Under the pieces are notes generated by a model, which worked only from the letters and a program-made list of their open reading frames with translations, made no database searches and was not told the DNA's origin. From positions 118,485,657 to 118,549,656 of the forward strand of contig NC_083345.1 in the NCBI RefSeq assembly GCF_019175385.1: a stretch of 64,000 nucleotides of DNA. The letters are read 5' to 3'. Both the position numbers and the translations under genes were made by a program. Of the stretch, positions 22,713 to 35,282 are shown piece by piece; position 1 is the stretch's first letter; the number at the start of each line of letters is the position of its first letter. The stretch is from Lycium barbarum (lineage: Eukaryota > Streptophyta > Magnoliopsida > Solanales > Solanaceae).

Positions 22713-24799
22713 ATTATCAGTACTAGATTATGACTGTTAATTACAAATTTAAGACAAGATCACAGATTTGAAGTTTATAGGTTCCTATAGCGATCTCAAA
22801 TTGATTCTACAATAATAATTGAGTTCATAATCAAATATTTACAGATACTTAATAGATTTCTTAATACATATACAAGATTGCGGCAAAAGTTACTGGGTTA
22901 ATGTGAACCCATAACCGATCTTCTAGTTCCGCCCCTAATGCACACGAGGTGATACACATATTTATGATCTTGGAGGACCCATAATTTTACTTCAACATTT
23001 AATAAATTTGGCAATAGCTTCAATAAATAAACTCCTGTAATACAGAACCCTATTCTTTTATCACAAAAATGTAAATAAGAAAATGAAACAGTTAGCTTGC
23101 TACAACTTGAAAACATAAGTGCATGCATGTTACTTCTATCTATGGTTACTTTTTTTTGTTTGTCTTCACGTTTGCTCATTTAAATTCTCTCTCGCTTTCC
23201 ATCTATCTCTTCTCACTTCTCAGTCTTAATAATCAATGACGCGTGAAGACCCTACACAACTTCAAGTAGCTTTTGGCTTTCAATGCTACATGTGAGAGTT
23301 CTTATTTTTGAACATTCCCCCTAGGGGGATGGTTGGGTAAGATCGTTTACAGATTTCACTAGAAAAGTAATGGAATTTGCTTTAAAATTTTAAATAATTT
23401 AGTGCTAATCTGTTGCTAAATAAAAACAGCGACGAATTTTTTTGTTTAGTTACATTCTGTTGCTAATTCCTATGTTTTTAATATTGTTTAGTTTTCAAGA
23501 AAATTTCATGGAGAAATTGGATTTTTTTATGTAAAAAATAGATGTAAATTTTCCATCTTTCAAAGTAGTAATAATAAAGGGTTTGATTGCACGTATGATT
23601 ACTGATTTTTACTTTATCACACTAAAATTATGGAATTACTTTTTTCTTTATCACGTTAAAGTAACTTACTTCACCCATTATAAGATCAAGATAAGTCAAT
23701 ATACTAATGGTGTTACACTACTTAAATTTTACTAACTATAACATTAAACTCACAAAAGTTTACCTACTATAAAGTCACCTTAATGGGTATGTTTTGTCGT
23801 TATGGTGGAAAATCAAAGTTCAATGATTTTACCATTATAATAGGTAAAATAAAGTTATTTTAATGTGACAACAGATAGTTTGTAATTTGACTATTATAGT
23901 GAAAAATGTTCAACTATCATATGTGAAATTAACTTAAAATTAGGATATATTATGCCTATGAAAAGCCAAAACCTAATTCAATTACCGGGGTTCAGTAATT
24001 TAGGGGTTCAAAATTCACTTAAACAACGAGGATGAAACAATGATCATATAATATTATAGTACTAGCTAGTGAAGTGGACTGGTGGAGTCAAATGATTCAA
24101 TACCTTTTCATTAAACTATCTAGTGCCTCTCTTTTGAAAAAAAAGTAGTTTCTTGGTTACAGCAACTTATTTGGACTGATGTTGAGTAGATCCACCACTA
24201 TAGAGGTGCAAAATGAAAGGGACATGCCAATTTGCATAGTAAGTGGTACTAAATGGAGTAAGTGGTTTGTGATAGAAACAAACAATATCCTTCCTATTCC
24301 TTACTGGAAATGACAAGGCTCTTCAGAGGATTTAGTAATATTTTTTCAAGATTCCATCAAACAAATGGCATCCCTTTTATTAGAAGGAGACACTTGGTAA
24401 CTTTTTTGTCTTAAACAAAATAAGCAATATAATTGTCCTCATATGCAATTTTGATAAGGATGGCTTTAGAACATCCAATCATATTATAGTATCTTTTTTG
24501 GACAAAATTTCACAACCCATACCCCATTTATTAAGAGCAGTAAAGCTTCCTGGAAGATGAGGCACATAGGTACAAGGTAATCATTGCTTTCTAATTAAAG
24601 AGTATCAATATGATAGTTACCAATTTGACTACATCCTATGGATTTTTGCCTTTTTGTATGACTAAGGTCTTCTTTTGATCTAAATTCTAGTGCATTCTTG
24701 CGCGTCCTTCTGACATGAAATTTTTGTTTGGGATTATAAATAAATATAAAACATATAAATGATAATCATTAAAAAAAAAAAAAAAAAAACACACACACA
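22713..24799. other. AT-rich sequence, no gene seen
   Basis: No domains, RNA genes or paired ends were recognised. A poly-A run followed by (CA)n sits at 24771-24800. A CCGCCCC-type MITE end-like motif near 22932 is isolated. Confidence 0.5.
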
Positions 24800-24800
24800 T

Positions 24801-25274
24801 AGGAAGCCTCTCAAGCTTCACCATGCATATTTGGTGCAGCCGCGATATGTCTTGGTGCACCCGGCACGATCGCGCAGTAGAGGAAATTATAATTCAGTTC
24901 TAACAAGCTATTAGACCACAATTGCGCAATTGAGGAAAATACAGGTCAGTGTCATCACCCAATTTGATCGCGATCGCGTAGTTGAGCAAAAATGGGCTAA
25001 TGGTATCACATGATTGGACTGCGATCATGCATAAGGGTCCAGTTAATGATTTACAACGGTCAATGTAGGTGGGCGATAGCGTTGAGTTATCTGATAGAAA
25101 TACGACCAGTGACGAAATCAGATCTTTTTTTTTTTTTGTTATTTTGAAAAAAAAAAGGCTCATGTGTGATGATCTGTTGAGGTTATAATTCTCAAAGACC
25201 TTATGATGGTTATACTTGATTTTGGTGGACTTTCAACCCTAAAATCGTGAGAATTAAATGCTTAAATTGGGGAT
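24801..25274 (+). mobile_element. Gypsy LTR remnant with GCGATCGC-type motifs
   Basis: Clustered CGATCGCGCAGT, ATCGCGATCGCGTAG and related motifs (24840-25030) followed by ACCCTAAAATCGTGAGAATT resemble the middle of a plant gypsy LTR. Neither end is intact. The solo LTR at 25275 lies against it. Confidence 0.4.
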
Positions 25275-25750
25275 TGTAACGACCCACTTGGTCGTTTTGA
25301 GCTTTTATTCTTGTTTTTCTCAAAATACCCTTTCCTTAGTTTCATCCGGGTATTTATGAGTTGCAGGGATGGATGGCGCAGTTCTCGAGGAAATCAGGTG
25401 TTACATCTTGGAGATTTCGGATTGTTGCATTGTGAGTAGACTAACGCAAACTTAAGGTGAACATGAAGTCCTTATGAGATTAAGGAGAGTATTTGATAAC
25501 TTTAAGCGCGTGCCATAAGATTTTGAAGTCATATGAATCGGTGAAACTAAGTTCGTCGAAGGAAGTGTAATGTAAGTCATGTTTGGGAAGGTTTCGCAAC
25601 AATCGAGTATAATTTGTTTAGTAATGTCTTCAGGGGGCGCTATAGGGCCCCTTGGATGGTTAATGAAGTGTTATACAAGTGCCAATAACGTTCCATAAGG
25701 ATTGGGGGTTGAACGAATCGACGAGAATAAGTTTAGGGGAAAAGTGGATT

Positions 25751-25905
25751 ATACGGTCATATATACGGACCATATAATTTATACAACCCATATAATTGAC
25801 TGACCTCCACCGTAGAACAATTCCAGAAAAGGGTGAGCCTCTGGTAGGATTATACGGTCCATTTATACGGACCGTATAATTTGTACGGCCCGTATAATTA
25901 GCCGT
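25751..25905. repeat. TACGGTCCGTATA palindrome cluster upstream of TATA
   Basis: ATACGGTCATATATACGGAC, TATACGGTCC, TATACGGACCGTATAA, GTACGGCCCGTATAA and GCCGTAG occur within 155 bp, directly before the TATA-like TTATATATGG at about 25937. Confidence 0.8.
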
Positions 25906-26910
25906 AGATCTGGGTCGGGCCAGATTTCTTTTTAGTTATATATGGCCGACCCTTGTTCATTTATTTCATTTCCCACATTTCCCAAACCCTTGAAAGCTCT
26001 AGAACCCTCTCCTAAATAAACCCAACCAAACCCAAGAGAAATCAAAGATCAAATAGCAAGAATCAAGGGATTCTAATGTGGAATGCTCATTAGGGTTTGT
26101 AGGATCCAAGAACTTCCTTGGTGTTGAAGTTGGGATTTCATTCAAGTTGGTAACTTGATCCAAAGCTTATTCTTATATGATAAAAGCTTAGTTTCATGTC
26201 TATTTCATGTTATTAAGCTTACTTGGTTGTTGAACAACTTGAGTGAGGAGAGAAAGTGGAAAATCAAGTTCAAATATAGATTTAATGATATATTGAGTAG
26301 TAAATTAACTTGAGTTGTCATTGTTAGAATATGAGTGTAATCTCGTTATGAAGGGTAATAATGATGACAAGGAAGTGTTGCATACAAGTGTACAAAGAGT
26401 TGATGTGAAGTTGTTGATATAAATTGATTATGAGAATGAATTTTGAGACCTAATGGAATATATCTACTTGATTATGGTATTGTGGATGTTGTTAGGGTTG
26501 TTTGGAAGTTGTTTTGTAATACGGTGGAAGTCGATGAAATATAGGAAATGCTGCCCAATTTTCGCTAGCTCACGAGTTATACTAGTATGAACTTAAGAGT
26601 GTCTTTGAAGCCTAACCATGGTATGAACCCTCTTAAATGTAGATTTCTCGGGCTTTGGAGGTGAACGTTAAGTAGTTAAGAAGACATAAAGGTATGTAAG
26701 GCTAACCCTTCTTTCTTAAGGCATGATCCCATTGTTGTATACCTTCACGTGCAATCCATAATGTCTTCCATAATGACTTCACTCCTAGAATCCCTAAAGC
26801 TCATAGTTCTTGATACTCTCATGATGTCATTGATTCCATCCTATAGTAGTTGATCCTCTAAGGAAAGATATAGTGAAAATGATGATGATGATATTGCTTT
26901 TACTAATGTA

Positions 26911-26914
<4 letters not shown>

Positions 26915-26952
<38 letters not shown>
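26915..26952. repeat. (TA)n microsatellite
   Basis: About 19 TA units within the solo LTR. Confidence 0.95.
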
Positions 26953-26956
<4 letters not shown>

Positions 26957-26965
26957 TATGTTGAA

Positions 26966-27160
26966 ACATCAAGTCCTTTTGTGGCCGGGTATGCTTAACA
27001 CCGAGTCCTATATGGTCGGGTATGATATCTATTGTGCACACCGCCGATCAGTTGAGTATGGATAACACCGAGTCCCATTGTGGCCGGGTATGCTTCACAC
27101 CGAGTCCTATTATGGCTGGGTATGTTACACACTGAGTCCTATTAAGGTCGGGTATGTTAT
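26966..27160 (+). repeat. 32-bp minisatellite in the solo LTR
   Basis: Units with ACACCGAGTCCTAT and GGCCGGGTATG start near 26966, 26998, 27065, 27097 and 27128; the gap at 27030 holds a diverged copy. The spacing is 31-33 bp. This sits in the expanded 3' half of the LTR. Confidence 0.75.
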
Positions 27161-27857
27161 AATGATGATGCTATTTATATATGTATAGATATGTATATGT
27201 ATATGTATGGAAGGTTTTCTTTAAAGAAAGGGTAAGTAAATATGATGAACATTCCAAAAGGTACAATGGCTCTTCTACCGCATGTCTCTCCTATCTCATA
27301 TTATCCTTCATGCTATTATCATGTTATCACTTATGCCTTACATACTCAGTATATTATTCGTACTGACGTCCCTTTTGTTTGTGGATGCTGCGTCATGCCT
27401 GCAGGTGGACAGGGAGACAGACTAGATCCTTAGGCCGCTTATTCAGAGATTGCTTAGAGGAGCTCCATTTGATTTGGAGCTATAGTTGTTGGTACTATTC
27501 TTTTGTGTATTTATATGGGCATGGCGGGGCCCTGTCTCGTCTTTATGATGCTGCATACTCTTTCTAGAGGCTCGTAGACAGTTGTGTATAGCTAGATGTC
27601 TTTTAGCCTTATCGGCTCATATTTTTGCACATCATTTTGTTAGCCTCGTCGGCTTGTGTGTGTGTATATATATATATGGGCATAGTGTTGATGTTGATAT
27701 AAAAGTGCCTTAGACCGATGAAAAATTGTGTTATTGATGCATAGAGATTATGAGTAGACCATATGACTCACCTAGATATGATTGTAGAAGTTTGATGAAA
27801 GGTGCTCGGTGGGTTAGCTCCGGGTGCCCGTCATGGCCCTCCCGTTGGGTCGTGACA

Positions 27858-28600
27858 TCAGGTGAGTTTCAGTTCAGTTTTAACAAAATTGGAAGTTCTT
27901 AAGTTAAGGAAATGAGAATGTTTGGCCAAAGTCAACATAAGGGGTAAATGCGTTCTTTTATAAGTTTTTCGATTCCATTAGGATGAGAATGTGATTTATG
28001 ACTTAGTCAAGCCATAGGTTCGGATCCCGAGGGGTTCGGGTATGATTTGGGTCATTGATTAAGACACTCATTGAGTTAAGAATTTGAAGTAAAGCACGAT
28101 CAACATCGGGTCAAGATGACATCTTTTTGGTGTTTTGCGTGCGCGAGCAGGTTCGTAGCGTTTTTTATGATTGAAATGCATATATGATTTGTGTCCGGGA
28201 GGTTCCGGATGAGTTTCGGGTGCTAGAACTAAGATTTTGCAACTGCTGAATTTTTGGGTGTGACAGTTCTGAAAATACCAGTTATGTCCTAAGTTTGCCC
28301 TTAAATTTCAGACTTCCTTTAAAACTTCAAAACATCATATCTCTCTCATTTTAAGGCAAATTGATGATTCAAAAGGCTATTTTGGGTGAAATCACGCAAG
28401 AATTATGTTGGGCTTGTACTAGACTAGATTGTTAGGAGAAAAAATTATAAATACCTACGAAGTTTAACCATTTCGTGTAAACAAGTTGAGTAAAGTAAAG
28501 AAGAATCATTCCTTACTTGTCTTCGGAAAATTTGAGTGATTTGAAAGTGCTCCTCCTCCATAAATTTTCAACACACACATCCTTAGAAAATGTGAACAAC
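27858..28600 (+). mobile_element. Gypsy LTR remnant, right of the solo LTR
   Basis: TTCGGATCCCGAGGGGTTCG near 28019, GTCCGGGAGGTTCCGGATGA near 28193 and GTGCGCGAGCAGG are phrases of the upstream (U3) part of plant gypsy LTRs. The left flank of the solo LTR looks like a middle LTR part, so the two flanks are not in the order expected of one interrupted copy. Assignment is from style only. Confidence 0.35.
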
Positions 28601-28637
28601 TAGGTCACACATTGTTCTTTTTGTTCCAAATCACTTA

Positions 28638-28853
28638 TTCCCTTTGTTTCAATTTGTTTGAACCTATTTCCTTTTTAGTCCGTGCCAAAATGAATGACCT
28701 CTTTCATAATTTGGAAACAAATTCACTTTATGAATGATTTACAGCCATACAAATTTTCAAGACTTATTTTGAACCACAAGTTTCAAAAGTCTTTCCTCTT
28801 TCTTAAATGTCGTGCCCAGTCAAATGCGTTCATATAAATTGAAACGAAGGGAG
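28638..28853. mobile_element. Stowaway-type MITE (216 bp)
   Basis: The left end TTCCCTTTGTTTCAATTTG and right end AAATTGAAACGAAGGGAG are inverted repeats with few mismatches, flanked by TA at 28636-28637 and 28854-28855. Same family as the copy at 34926. Confidence 0.8.
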
Positions 28854-28855
28854 TA

Positions 28856-29591
28856 TAATTTTTGGTTCAATTGAGCCATCTTCTTGCAAGTCGCTCTCGA
28901 ACTAGATCGGCAATAATTATATATTGTCAACTAGATTAGGAGTCAAAAGGTTGTCCTGTACCTCTTAAACTAGTAAGAGGCAGTTGAGATCTATTTAGGA
29001 GAAAAGTAAAATTTCAGCAATCAACAGTCAAATATCACGAGCCAACCATGAACCAACTTATTGTCATGATTCAAATTCTAAGGATCCATGATCGGCATCA
29101 GGTCACTAATCTACCAAGCAACCAACTAATTTTAACAAATCTAGAGCATTAAAGCGTACTTACACGAGTAAATTAAAGAAAGACTTTATATTTACAAGGT
29201 CAAAATAGTACATCTTAGTTCAATGCATGAATTGAAAAAGCATCTAATTGCTATGCAGGACAAAACTAGAAATGCATAAGTAGTAAGGAAATTTGACCAC
29301 CACTAGAATAAAGTTCGTTGACTCATCGCTAGATCTGGCATCTCTTTCCCTCCAAGATCAATTCAAAATCCGCTAGATTGGCTACAAAGTCTACAAACCG
29401 ATGTTATAGGGAAAGGGAGAGGAGTGCATACAGACATACTCAATATGCACGGTTGACGGTTTCCTACAAGGTCAAGATGAGGCTTATACATATAGAGAAT
29501 AATAATAAAATGGATATAGCATTCGAAATTGCCATCACGATAATGGTCCAAAACGGGTTGGATTCTCACGATCACGAACCCTGCCTTCTCT
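28856..29591. other. Intergenic sequence, nothing recognised
   Basis: No domains or element ends. Two overlapping frames of 70-79 codons on opposite strands have no known motif. Confidence 0.5.
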
Positions 29592-29812
29592 CACTACAAG
29601 AAAAACACAATTTTTAATGGATGATTCTGCCGCAATTCTTCCATCACGAATTTTAGTGACAGATCTATGATGGAATGTGCCTTAATTCCGTCTCAAAATA
29701 TTTAATGTAAACGAAATTAAATCGTCACAAATCGTGATGGACTTTTGACGGCAATATCCGTCACAAATTTGTAACGGATGCTCATTAATGACGACATGAG
29801 AATTGTGTAGTC
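29592..29812. mobile_element. CACTA-like MITE with degraded right end
   Basis: It starts CACTACAAGAAAAACAC. Motifs CCGTCACAAATTTGTAACGG and CGTCACAAATCGTGATGG form inverted pairs inside. The right end reads AATTGTGTAGTC, one base from GTAGTG, and no flanking triplet match is seen. Confidence 0.5.
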
Positions 29813-29975
29813 ATTCCATTTTTATTTTATTTTTGCTATAACAGGTTAAATACAAAATCTTAAACTAATTTTGGACTCAAAAAGGGAGAATCAATGGATG
29901 AATGTGGAAACCATTACTGTGATGTTGAGAAAATAATTCCAAAGTACTTAACTCTATTATTAAAACATGCACGTA

Positions 29976-30767
29976 CAGTCAGTCCTCTCTATAATTGTCA
30001 TTCGTTATAACAACATTTCACTATAACGACATGATTTTCTTCGGAATTGATTTTTTATGTTATATTTTACTTCTCTATAACAACATTCTGTCTATAACAA
30101 CAATGACATTCATTACAGCGGTACACTCTTTGTAAAATTACCTCTCTATAACAGTCACACTAAAATATTGTGTAATAATATTTTGTAAGAAATATATTAT
30201 CTATAAATAAAATATTAAAATATTGATGATAATCATCATTAATGTCATGTACATAGTAAATTTCAAGTATGAATCTCTAAAAATCTTCAATTATACTACT
30301 AAGCTCTTAGACAACATTCAAGGGAAAGCTATTGAATTTCCTTTTGCTGAAAGTTTGAACAAAAAATCTTCGTCAGTTGAAACGTTATATTATTACTAAG
30401 AGACTGGAATTTGTGAAACAATCTACAATTTTAGAATTCTTACATCAAACTTGAAAATTTAAATGCATATGTTCCTTAGATTTTAATTCTTTATCGGTAT
30501 GGTATAATTAGTTATGGATTTCTTAGTAATTTATTAGTCTTTTAAATTTTAATTAATGAAATATGAAAATTAATTGGGATTTTAAAATTAACAAGTATTT
30601 TTGGTTTTGTTTATACTAGCATAAAAAATAAAAAACTTTTATACTTTTGTTTATAACAGTTAAATGAAATCTAAACATAAAATGTTAGTATACATACATA
30701 GCAGCACCTCACTGTAACAGTTATGAAATTTTCGGACAAACGCTGTCATTATATAGAAGTTTGACCG
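29976..30767. mobile_element. MITE-like repeat with CTCTCTATAA ends
   Basis: The left end CAGTCAGTCCTCTCTATAAT and right end ATTATATAGAAGTTTGACCG are imperfect inverted repeats. TA flanks both sides (29974-29975 and 30768-30769). CTATAACAACATTTCACTAT recurs inside and also at about 36390, where a second member of the family is cut by the copia-type LTR. Confidence 0.55.
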
Positions 30768-30769
30768 TA

Positions 30770-33267
30770 TATTTTGAAGTCAAGAATGGATTGAATTCAG
30801 TGTATATGCACGTAGGATTAGGCTTTTTTTTCTTTTTCTTTTTTAAGGCATATGCTCCCTCAAAACTATATTAAAATCAATGTGCTAGACAAAACCAGGG
30901 TTGTGTCCTAGTTTTCTTAGAAAACCATCCTAACATTAATTATTTGCAAGTTGATCAAAAGTTATGATGCAATATTTTCTCTCTTTTTTGTTTTCGTATG
31001 GTATGGGTCCATAAAATAATTTTGAAATCAAACGAAAAAAACAGTAGGATGGTGGTCTTCCATGGTTCCCTCACCTTACCACTCACACATTAATGGATTT
31101 GTACCTTAACTTAACCATCATTAGTCTAACCCAAACCCCCCCCCACCCACCACCTCCCCAATCCCCCATCCCCAGGAGCGAAATTAGAATTTTTATTAAG
31201 AGGTGTCAAAATATATAAAAAAAAAATATACGACGAAATTAAGGGGGTTAAATACATAGTGTATAGGCGCGCACACACACCACCCCGAGAAAGAAAATAA
31301 CAGGCTAATTAATCTTTTTATCTTTTTTAATAACGGTGGTATCCGAACTAATTTGTAAGCATCTCTTTTTACTGATTACTCGTTGCTTAGATTTCACCTA
31401 CACAAATACCAAATAGCTTTGAACATCAAAACTTAGACAAATAAGAACAAATCACTTACAATTTGTTGTTTTTACTGGAATTTGACATTTTTAAGTGATT
31501 GAAATCAGATAATGAAAGATGGGATGGGATTTGAAAATTCCATACACCATGCACAATATAAAGACAATAAATGAAAGGGGAAAATCAAATTCTTTCTTCC
31601 ATTGGTCCCACATTGACCATTATCTATTTTTTACTAATATTTTTGTTGTTTTTTACAACTTGTATGGAGTGGAAACCACTTCAAAAACCACTCTTTAAAA
31701 TGATGTTATCAAATCCAATTAAACAGTGACTTTTATATTCTTTCATGATTGAATTTACTAGCACCTTGTCCATAAGTGACTCTCAAGAGTTATATGGACT
31801 CTCAAGAGTTCACATATATAAACCTTTACACACATATACACATGCTTTGTGGGTGGGTGGGTTTGCCCCGGGGGGGGGGGGGGGGGTAAGTAGGGAGTAA
31901 GAGGTTAGGGTCATATACTTAGCCCATCACTTTCATTACAAGTCATTCTTATACTTTTACAGATAAGGTGAGGCTGTTTAATAGTGTCCCATGGCAGTCT
32001 ACAATGTCTAATTTAATTACTTATTTCTGTTAATAAAATAATCAGTTAGCTAATCAAGATGCTGTGGCTTTTATTTATTAGTTATATATGATCTTTCACT
32101 TGTTTTGAGAGTCATAACTCAGCTGTCATGTTTAAAGTCGTTTATATTAAAAATATTATTAGTATATGGTTAGTTAATTAAATTTCATAATTAGGCTGCC
32201 GAATTTATTCATCCGTGGACACGTGCTCGTGTTTCGAGTACTCATGCATGTACGTAATACGTACATACGTATATTATTAAGCAATTAATGCCAGCAAGCT
32301 TAATTGCAAATTAAGTAAGGATTAGAATAAAATATTTATCTTACTAATATACAATGGTGTTGCAGTAATCACCTTAACTAGATTTGTACTCTTGATTAGT
32401 CAAAACCAACAAAAAAGCCAGTTGGCAGTACTATTGGTTTGACAATAATTTTAAAAAAAATAAGAATAAACAAAGAAACACTAAAGGCTTTAATTTGTCA
32501 GGCTTAATGTTAATTCATATTTTAAACTAATTTTTTAATCTATCCATCACTAATTTTTCTTTACTCGTGAATTTGAAACAATCTCAATTCTCAACATAAT
32601 GGCCCAGCAAATTTTGTCTCCAATAAGATGAAATTTATTCATCGCGGTCAACCGTTTACTTATATTGATCGGCAGCATTTTTTTTTTAATTGTTACCCCT
32701 TTCACTTTAAAAAAATTTAAAATAGATGAATTTATTTACAACTTTGATTGTGGCCCATAATTTTCATTGGATAATAGTCAAAACCTGTTAACTTCCTTGT
32801 GAACATAATGAAGTCCCCTTCCAACGCACCTGTCTTTAATTTTTGTCCCTACTGCTCATTTAATGAAAATATCCTACAGGCTTACTTCGTTCGGCATAAG
32901 TTCTGTTTAATTTATCTTCGGAAACTGAACTTGTGGATGTTATGATACATATGACGAGCGAAATGTAAACTTTGCCAATCAAACTCTAAAGCTATGCTTG
33001 CGCCAAAAGTGCTGAAAGACAAAAATTAAAGATCACAAATTTGAAGGACAAAAATCAAAGACCACTCCAAAATAGGGGCATTTGTGCGAATGACCCAAAA
33101 ACAATTTGTGAGAAAGACTAAAATAAATTGATTGAAAATGCAAACTAGCGAACCTTGGAAGGTCAAACTCTTAATTTACCTAAAAAACCACTTGTATGAG
33201 TAGAAAGACACCTTACCTACACACTAAATCAAGAGGTACAATAAGCCTAAAACATATTATAGTAAAC
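30770..33267. other. AT-rich sequence with homopolymer runs, no gene seen
   Basis: It contains a C-rich tract (31136-31175), an AT-rich remainder and no recognisable coding or RNA feature over 2.5 kb. Confidence 0.5.
31870..31886. repeat. G17 homopolymer
   Basis: Seventeen G residues in a row follow GTGGGTGGGTGGGTTTGCCCC. The tract could form a G-quadruplex; the run length may also be unreliable in assembly. Confidence 0.95.
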
Positions 33268-33300
33268 AAGAAGAAGAAGAAGAACAACAACAACAACAAC

Positions 33301-33360
<60 letters not shown>
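33268..33360 (+). repeat. Compound microsatellite (AAG)n(AAC)n(AAT)n
   Basis: AAG units pass into AAC units (33283-33300), then about 20 AAT units (33301-33360). The 91-codon frame across it is an artefact. Confidence 0.95.
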
Positions 33361-33362
<2 letters not shown>

Positions 33363-34925
33363 CAAATACGTTAGTTTTAGTATATATGAATTGGAGATGA
33401 GTCAAAGCCAACAAATGCCACTTGGTGTTCGCCGACAGTTTAATGAAGTACTAGCTAACCATGCTTATTAATTAATTTAATTAATCTTCATTCTTTTCCG
33501 ATTTCTTACTAAACATTAATTGATTCTGAACATGCTCAGTGTACAATTTGACTCAATTAAAGTCAAATTAGAGATCTTATGCGGCTATAGTGGACTTGAG
33601 AAGTTAGAGTTTATTTTTGTTGAATGCTCAATTTTATTAAAATATAGGAAATTATATAAAATTTATTAACCCATGAGGTTATTAATGCGATTGCTTAGGA
33701 ACTAAATTTATGTTACTTATTTGGTGGCCAACAAAGAGTGTAATGGGATCAGGTGCCTCTGCATTACTTAAACTCTTTTTTTTTTTTTTTTTTTTTGGAA
33801 TAATCAATTTATTTTCATAAGTCTAAGCATTGACTTGTAGGATGACGTGAATTAATAACTTTTCTAATTTACATTAAGCCTTTTAACTAACACTGGATAA
33901 TGACAAAATGTTCTCACAAAAATGACAAAATAGGTTAACTAACTCAATATAATTCAAGAAATGACAAACGACATAATTTTGTAGCGCACACACACTGTTA
34001 ATTAGTCTAAATTATTACTCAGTTTTTATGTAGGTAAGAGGACCTTTCTCTACATAGGTCAGGCCTTTAAACTCGTGGTAGGATGAATATGTTTTCTTTA
34101 TCCTTAATTAGAGATTTATGTTCAAGTTTTGGGTGTGAAAAATTATCGTAGGAATGTATGAGAATTTTACACGAATAGGCTATTTTTAAATTTTAATTAC
34201 AATTATTTAAGGCACTTCAACTTAACTATACAAGATATAACAGCATTTTATGAATTATAACAAAATAATCGAAAACGTAAGGGTTTAGGCTTCAATATTC
34301 TCCTTTTTAGGCTCTAAATTTCTCCATTTTCTCTCCTTCTCCTTTTTCTTTCTCACCAAAAATACCTAAAGCTGTAAACTCCTTGAAAAGATCCACTGAC
34401 AACCATTAAGAAATTTTGAAGCTTTAAATCTGAAAATCTGATTTTGCGAAATTGTTATTTGTTTGGATTGAGTGTTGTCGCAAACAATTGGGAATATCCT
34501 TGGGAGTTATGTGCCAATTTTAAGGTAGTTTGATGAAGATTAGAGCTGGTTTTGGTTGGAATTTCAGATTGAAAACTCGGTTGGAATTTCAGATTGAAAA
34601 CTCGAAGAGGAAGAAGAACACTAAGTTGTATTTGTGGTGTATGTCCAATATATCAGTGGATATACAGTGACATATGCACGACAAAAAAAAAAAAAAATAC
34701 ATACAACAACATAATTGAATGTTTTTGTAAGCCAATTGTATGTATTTACCATATTTTATATATTTTGTAAGAAAAACTATCGTTAGTTCTTGAAAAACAA
34801 GTCATTCTGCTAAATTGGGTAATTTTGCCCCTAATGTTTTATCTCCGGGTAAAAGTTCCGAGTGTTTTTTCCTCACTGGCCTTATGTGACAAATTAGGAA
34901 ACCCAAAAAAAAATTAAAAAAATTA
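33361..34925. other. AT-rich sequence, no gene seen
   Basis: No domains recognised. A poly-T run lies at 33777-33796, and a 22-bp phrase (TTGGAATTTCAGATTGAAAA plus CT) is duplicated at about 34556 and 34581. Confidence 0.5.
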
Positions 34926-35153
34926 CTCCCTCTATTTCAATTTATGTGAACCTATTATTATTTGGGGAGTCTACGAGCTAGTTCTTTGATCATGTTTTAC
35001 TTACATTTTTTCTAAATTATTTGAATTATAAATTATCATGACTTATAATACTTTTTATGTAGTTTCTAATTATATAAATTTTTTATTTTTATTAAGTTAT
35101 AATGTTTGATCCTCGTACTTCGAAAAAATTCACATAAATTGAAACGGAGAGAG
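34926..35153. mobile_element. Stowaway-type MITE (228 bp)
   Basis: Ends CTCCCTCTATTTCAATTTAT and CATAAATTGAAACGGAGAGAG are inverted repeats flanked by TA (34924-34925, 35154-35155). The core is over 80 percent A/T by eye. Confidence 0.8.
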
Positions 35154-35282
35154 TAAGGAAGAAGGAAAACGACATGGATATACCACTTATTGATATCTTG
35201 TAGCGAACAATTCAACTTGGCAACCAGTAGCCAACTTTCGTACAGGATCTGGGCCTTCTTGTTTTGGCCTAACTTTGATTTT

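Larger units (their letters stand above)
25275..27857 (+). mobile_element. Tekay-type solo LTR (2.58 kb) without matching TSD
   Basis: It begins TGTAACGACCCACTTGGTCG and ends CCCGTTGGGTCGTGACA, matching the terminal style of the Tekay LTRs at 36802 and 60524. Flanks are GGGAT on the left and TCAGG on the right, so no duplication is visible. Internal features are a palindrome cluster (25751-25905), a TATA-like TTATATATGG near 25937, a CCTTACATACTCAGTA block shared with the LTR at 11911, and a 32-bp minisatellite. No primer-binding site or coding sequence follows. Confidence 0.8.

Noticed and set aside
33196..33471. 91-codon frame with an Ile run
   Set aside because: It is the translation of the AAC/AAT microsatellite.
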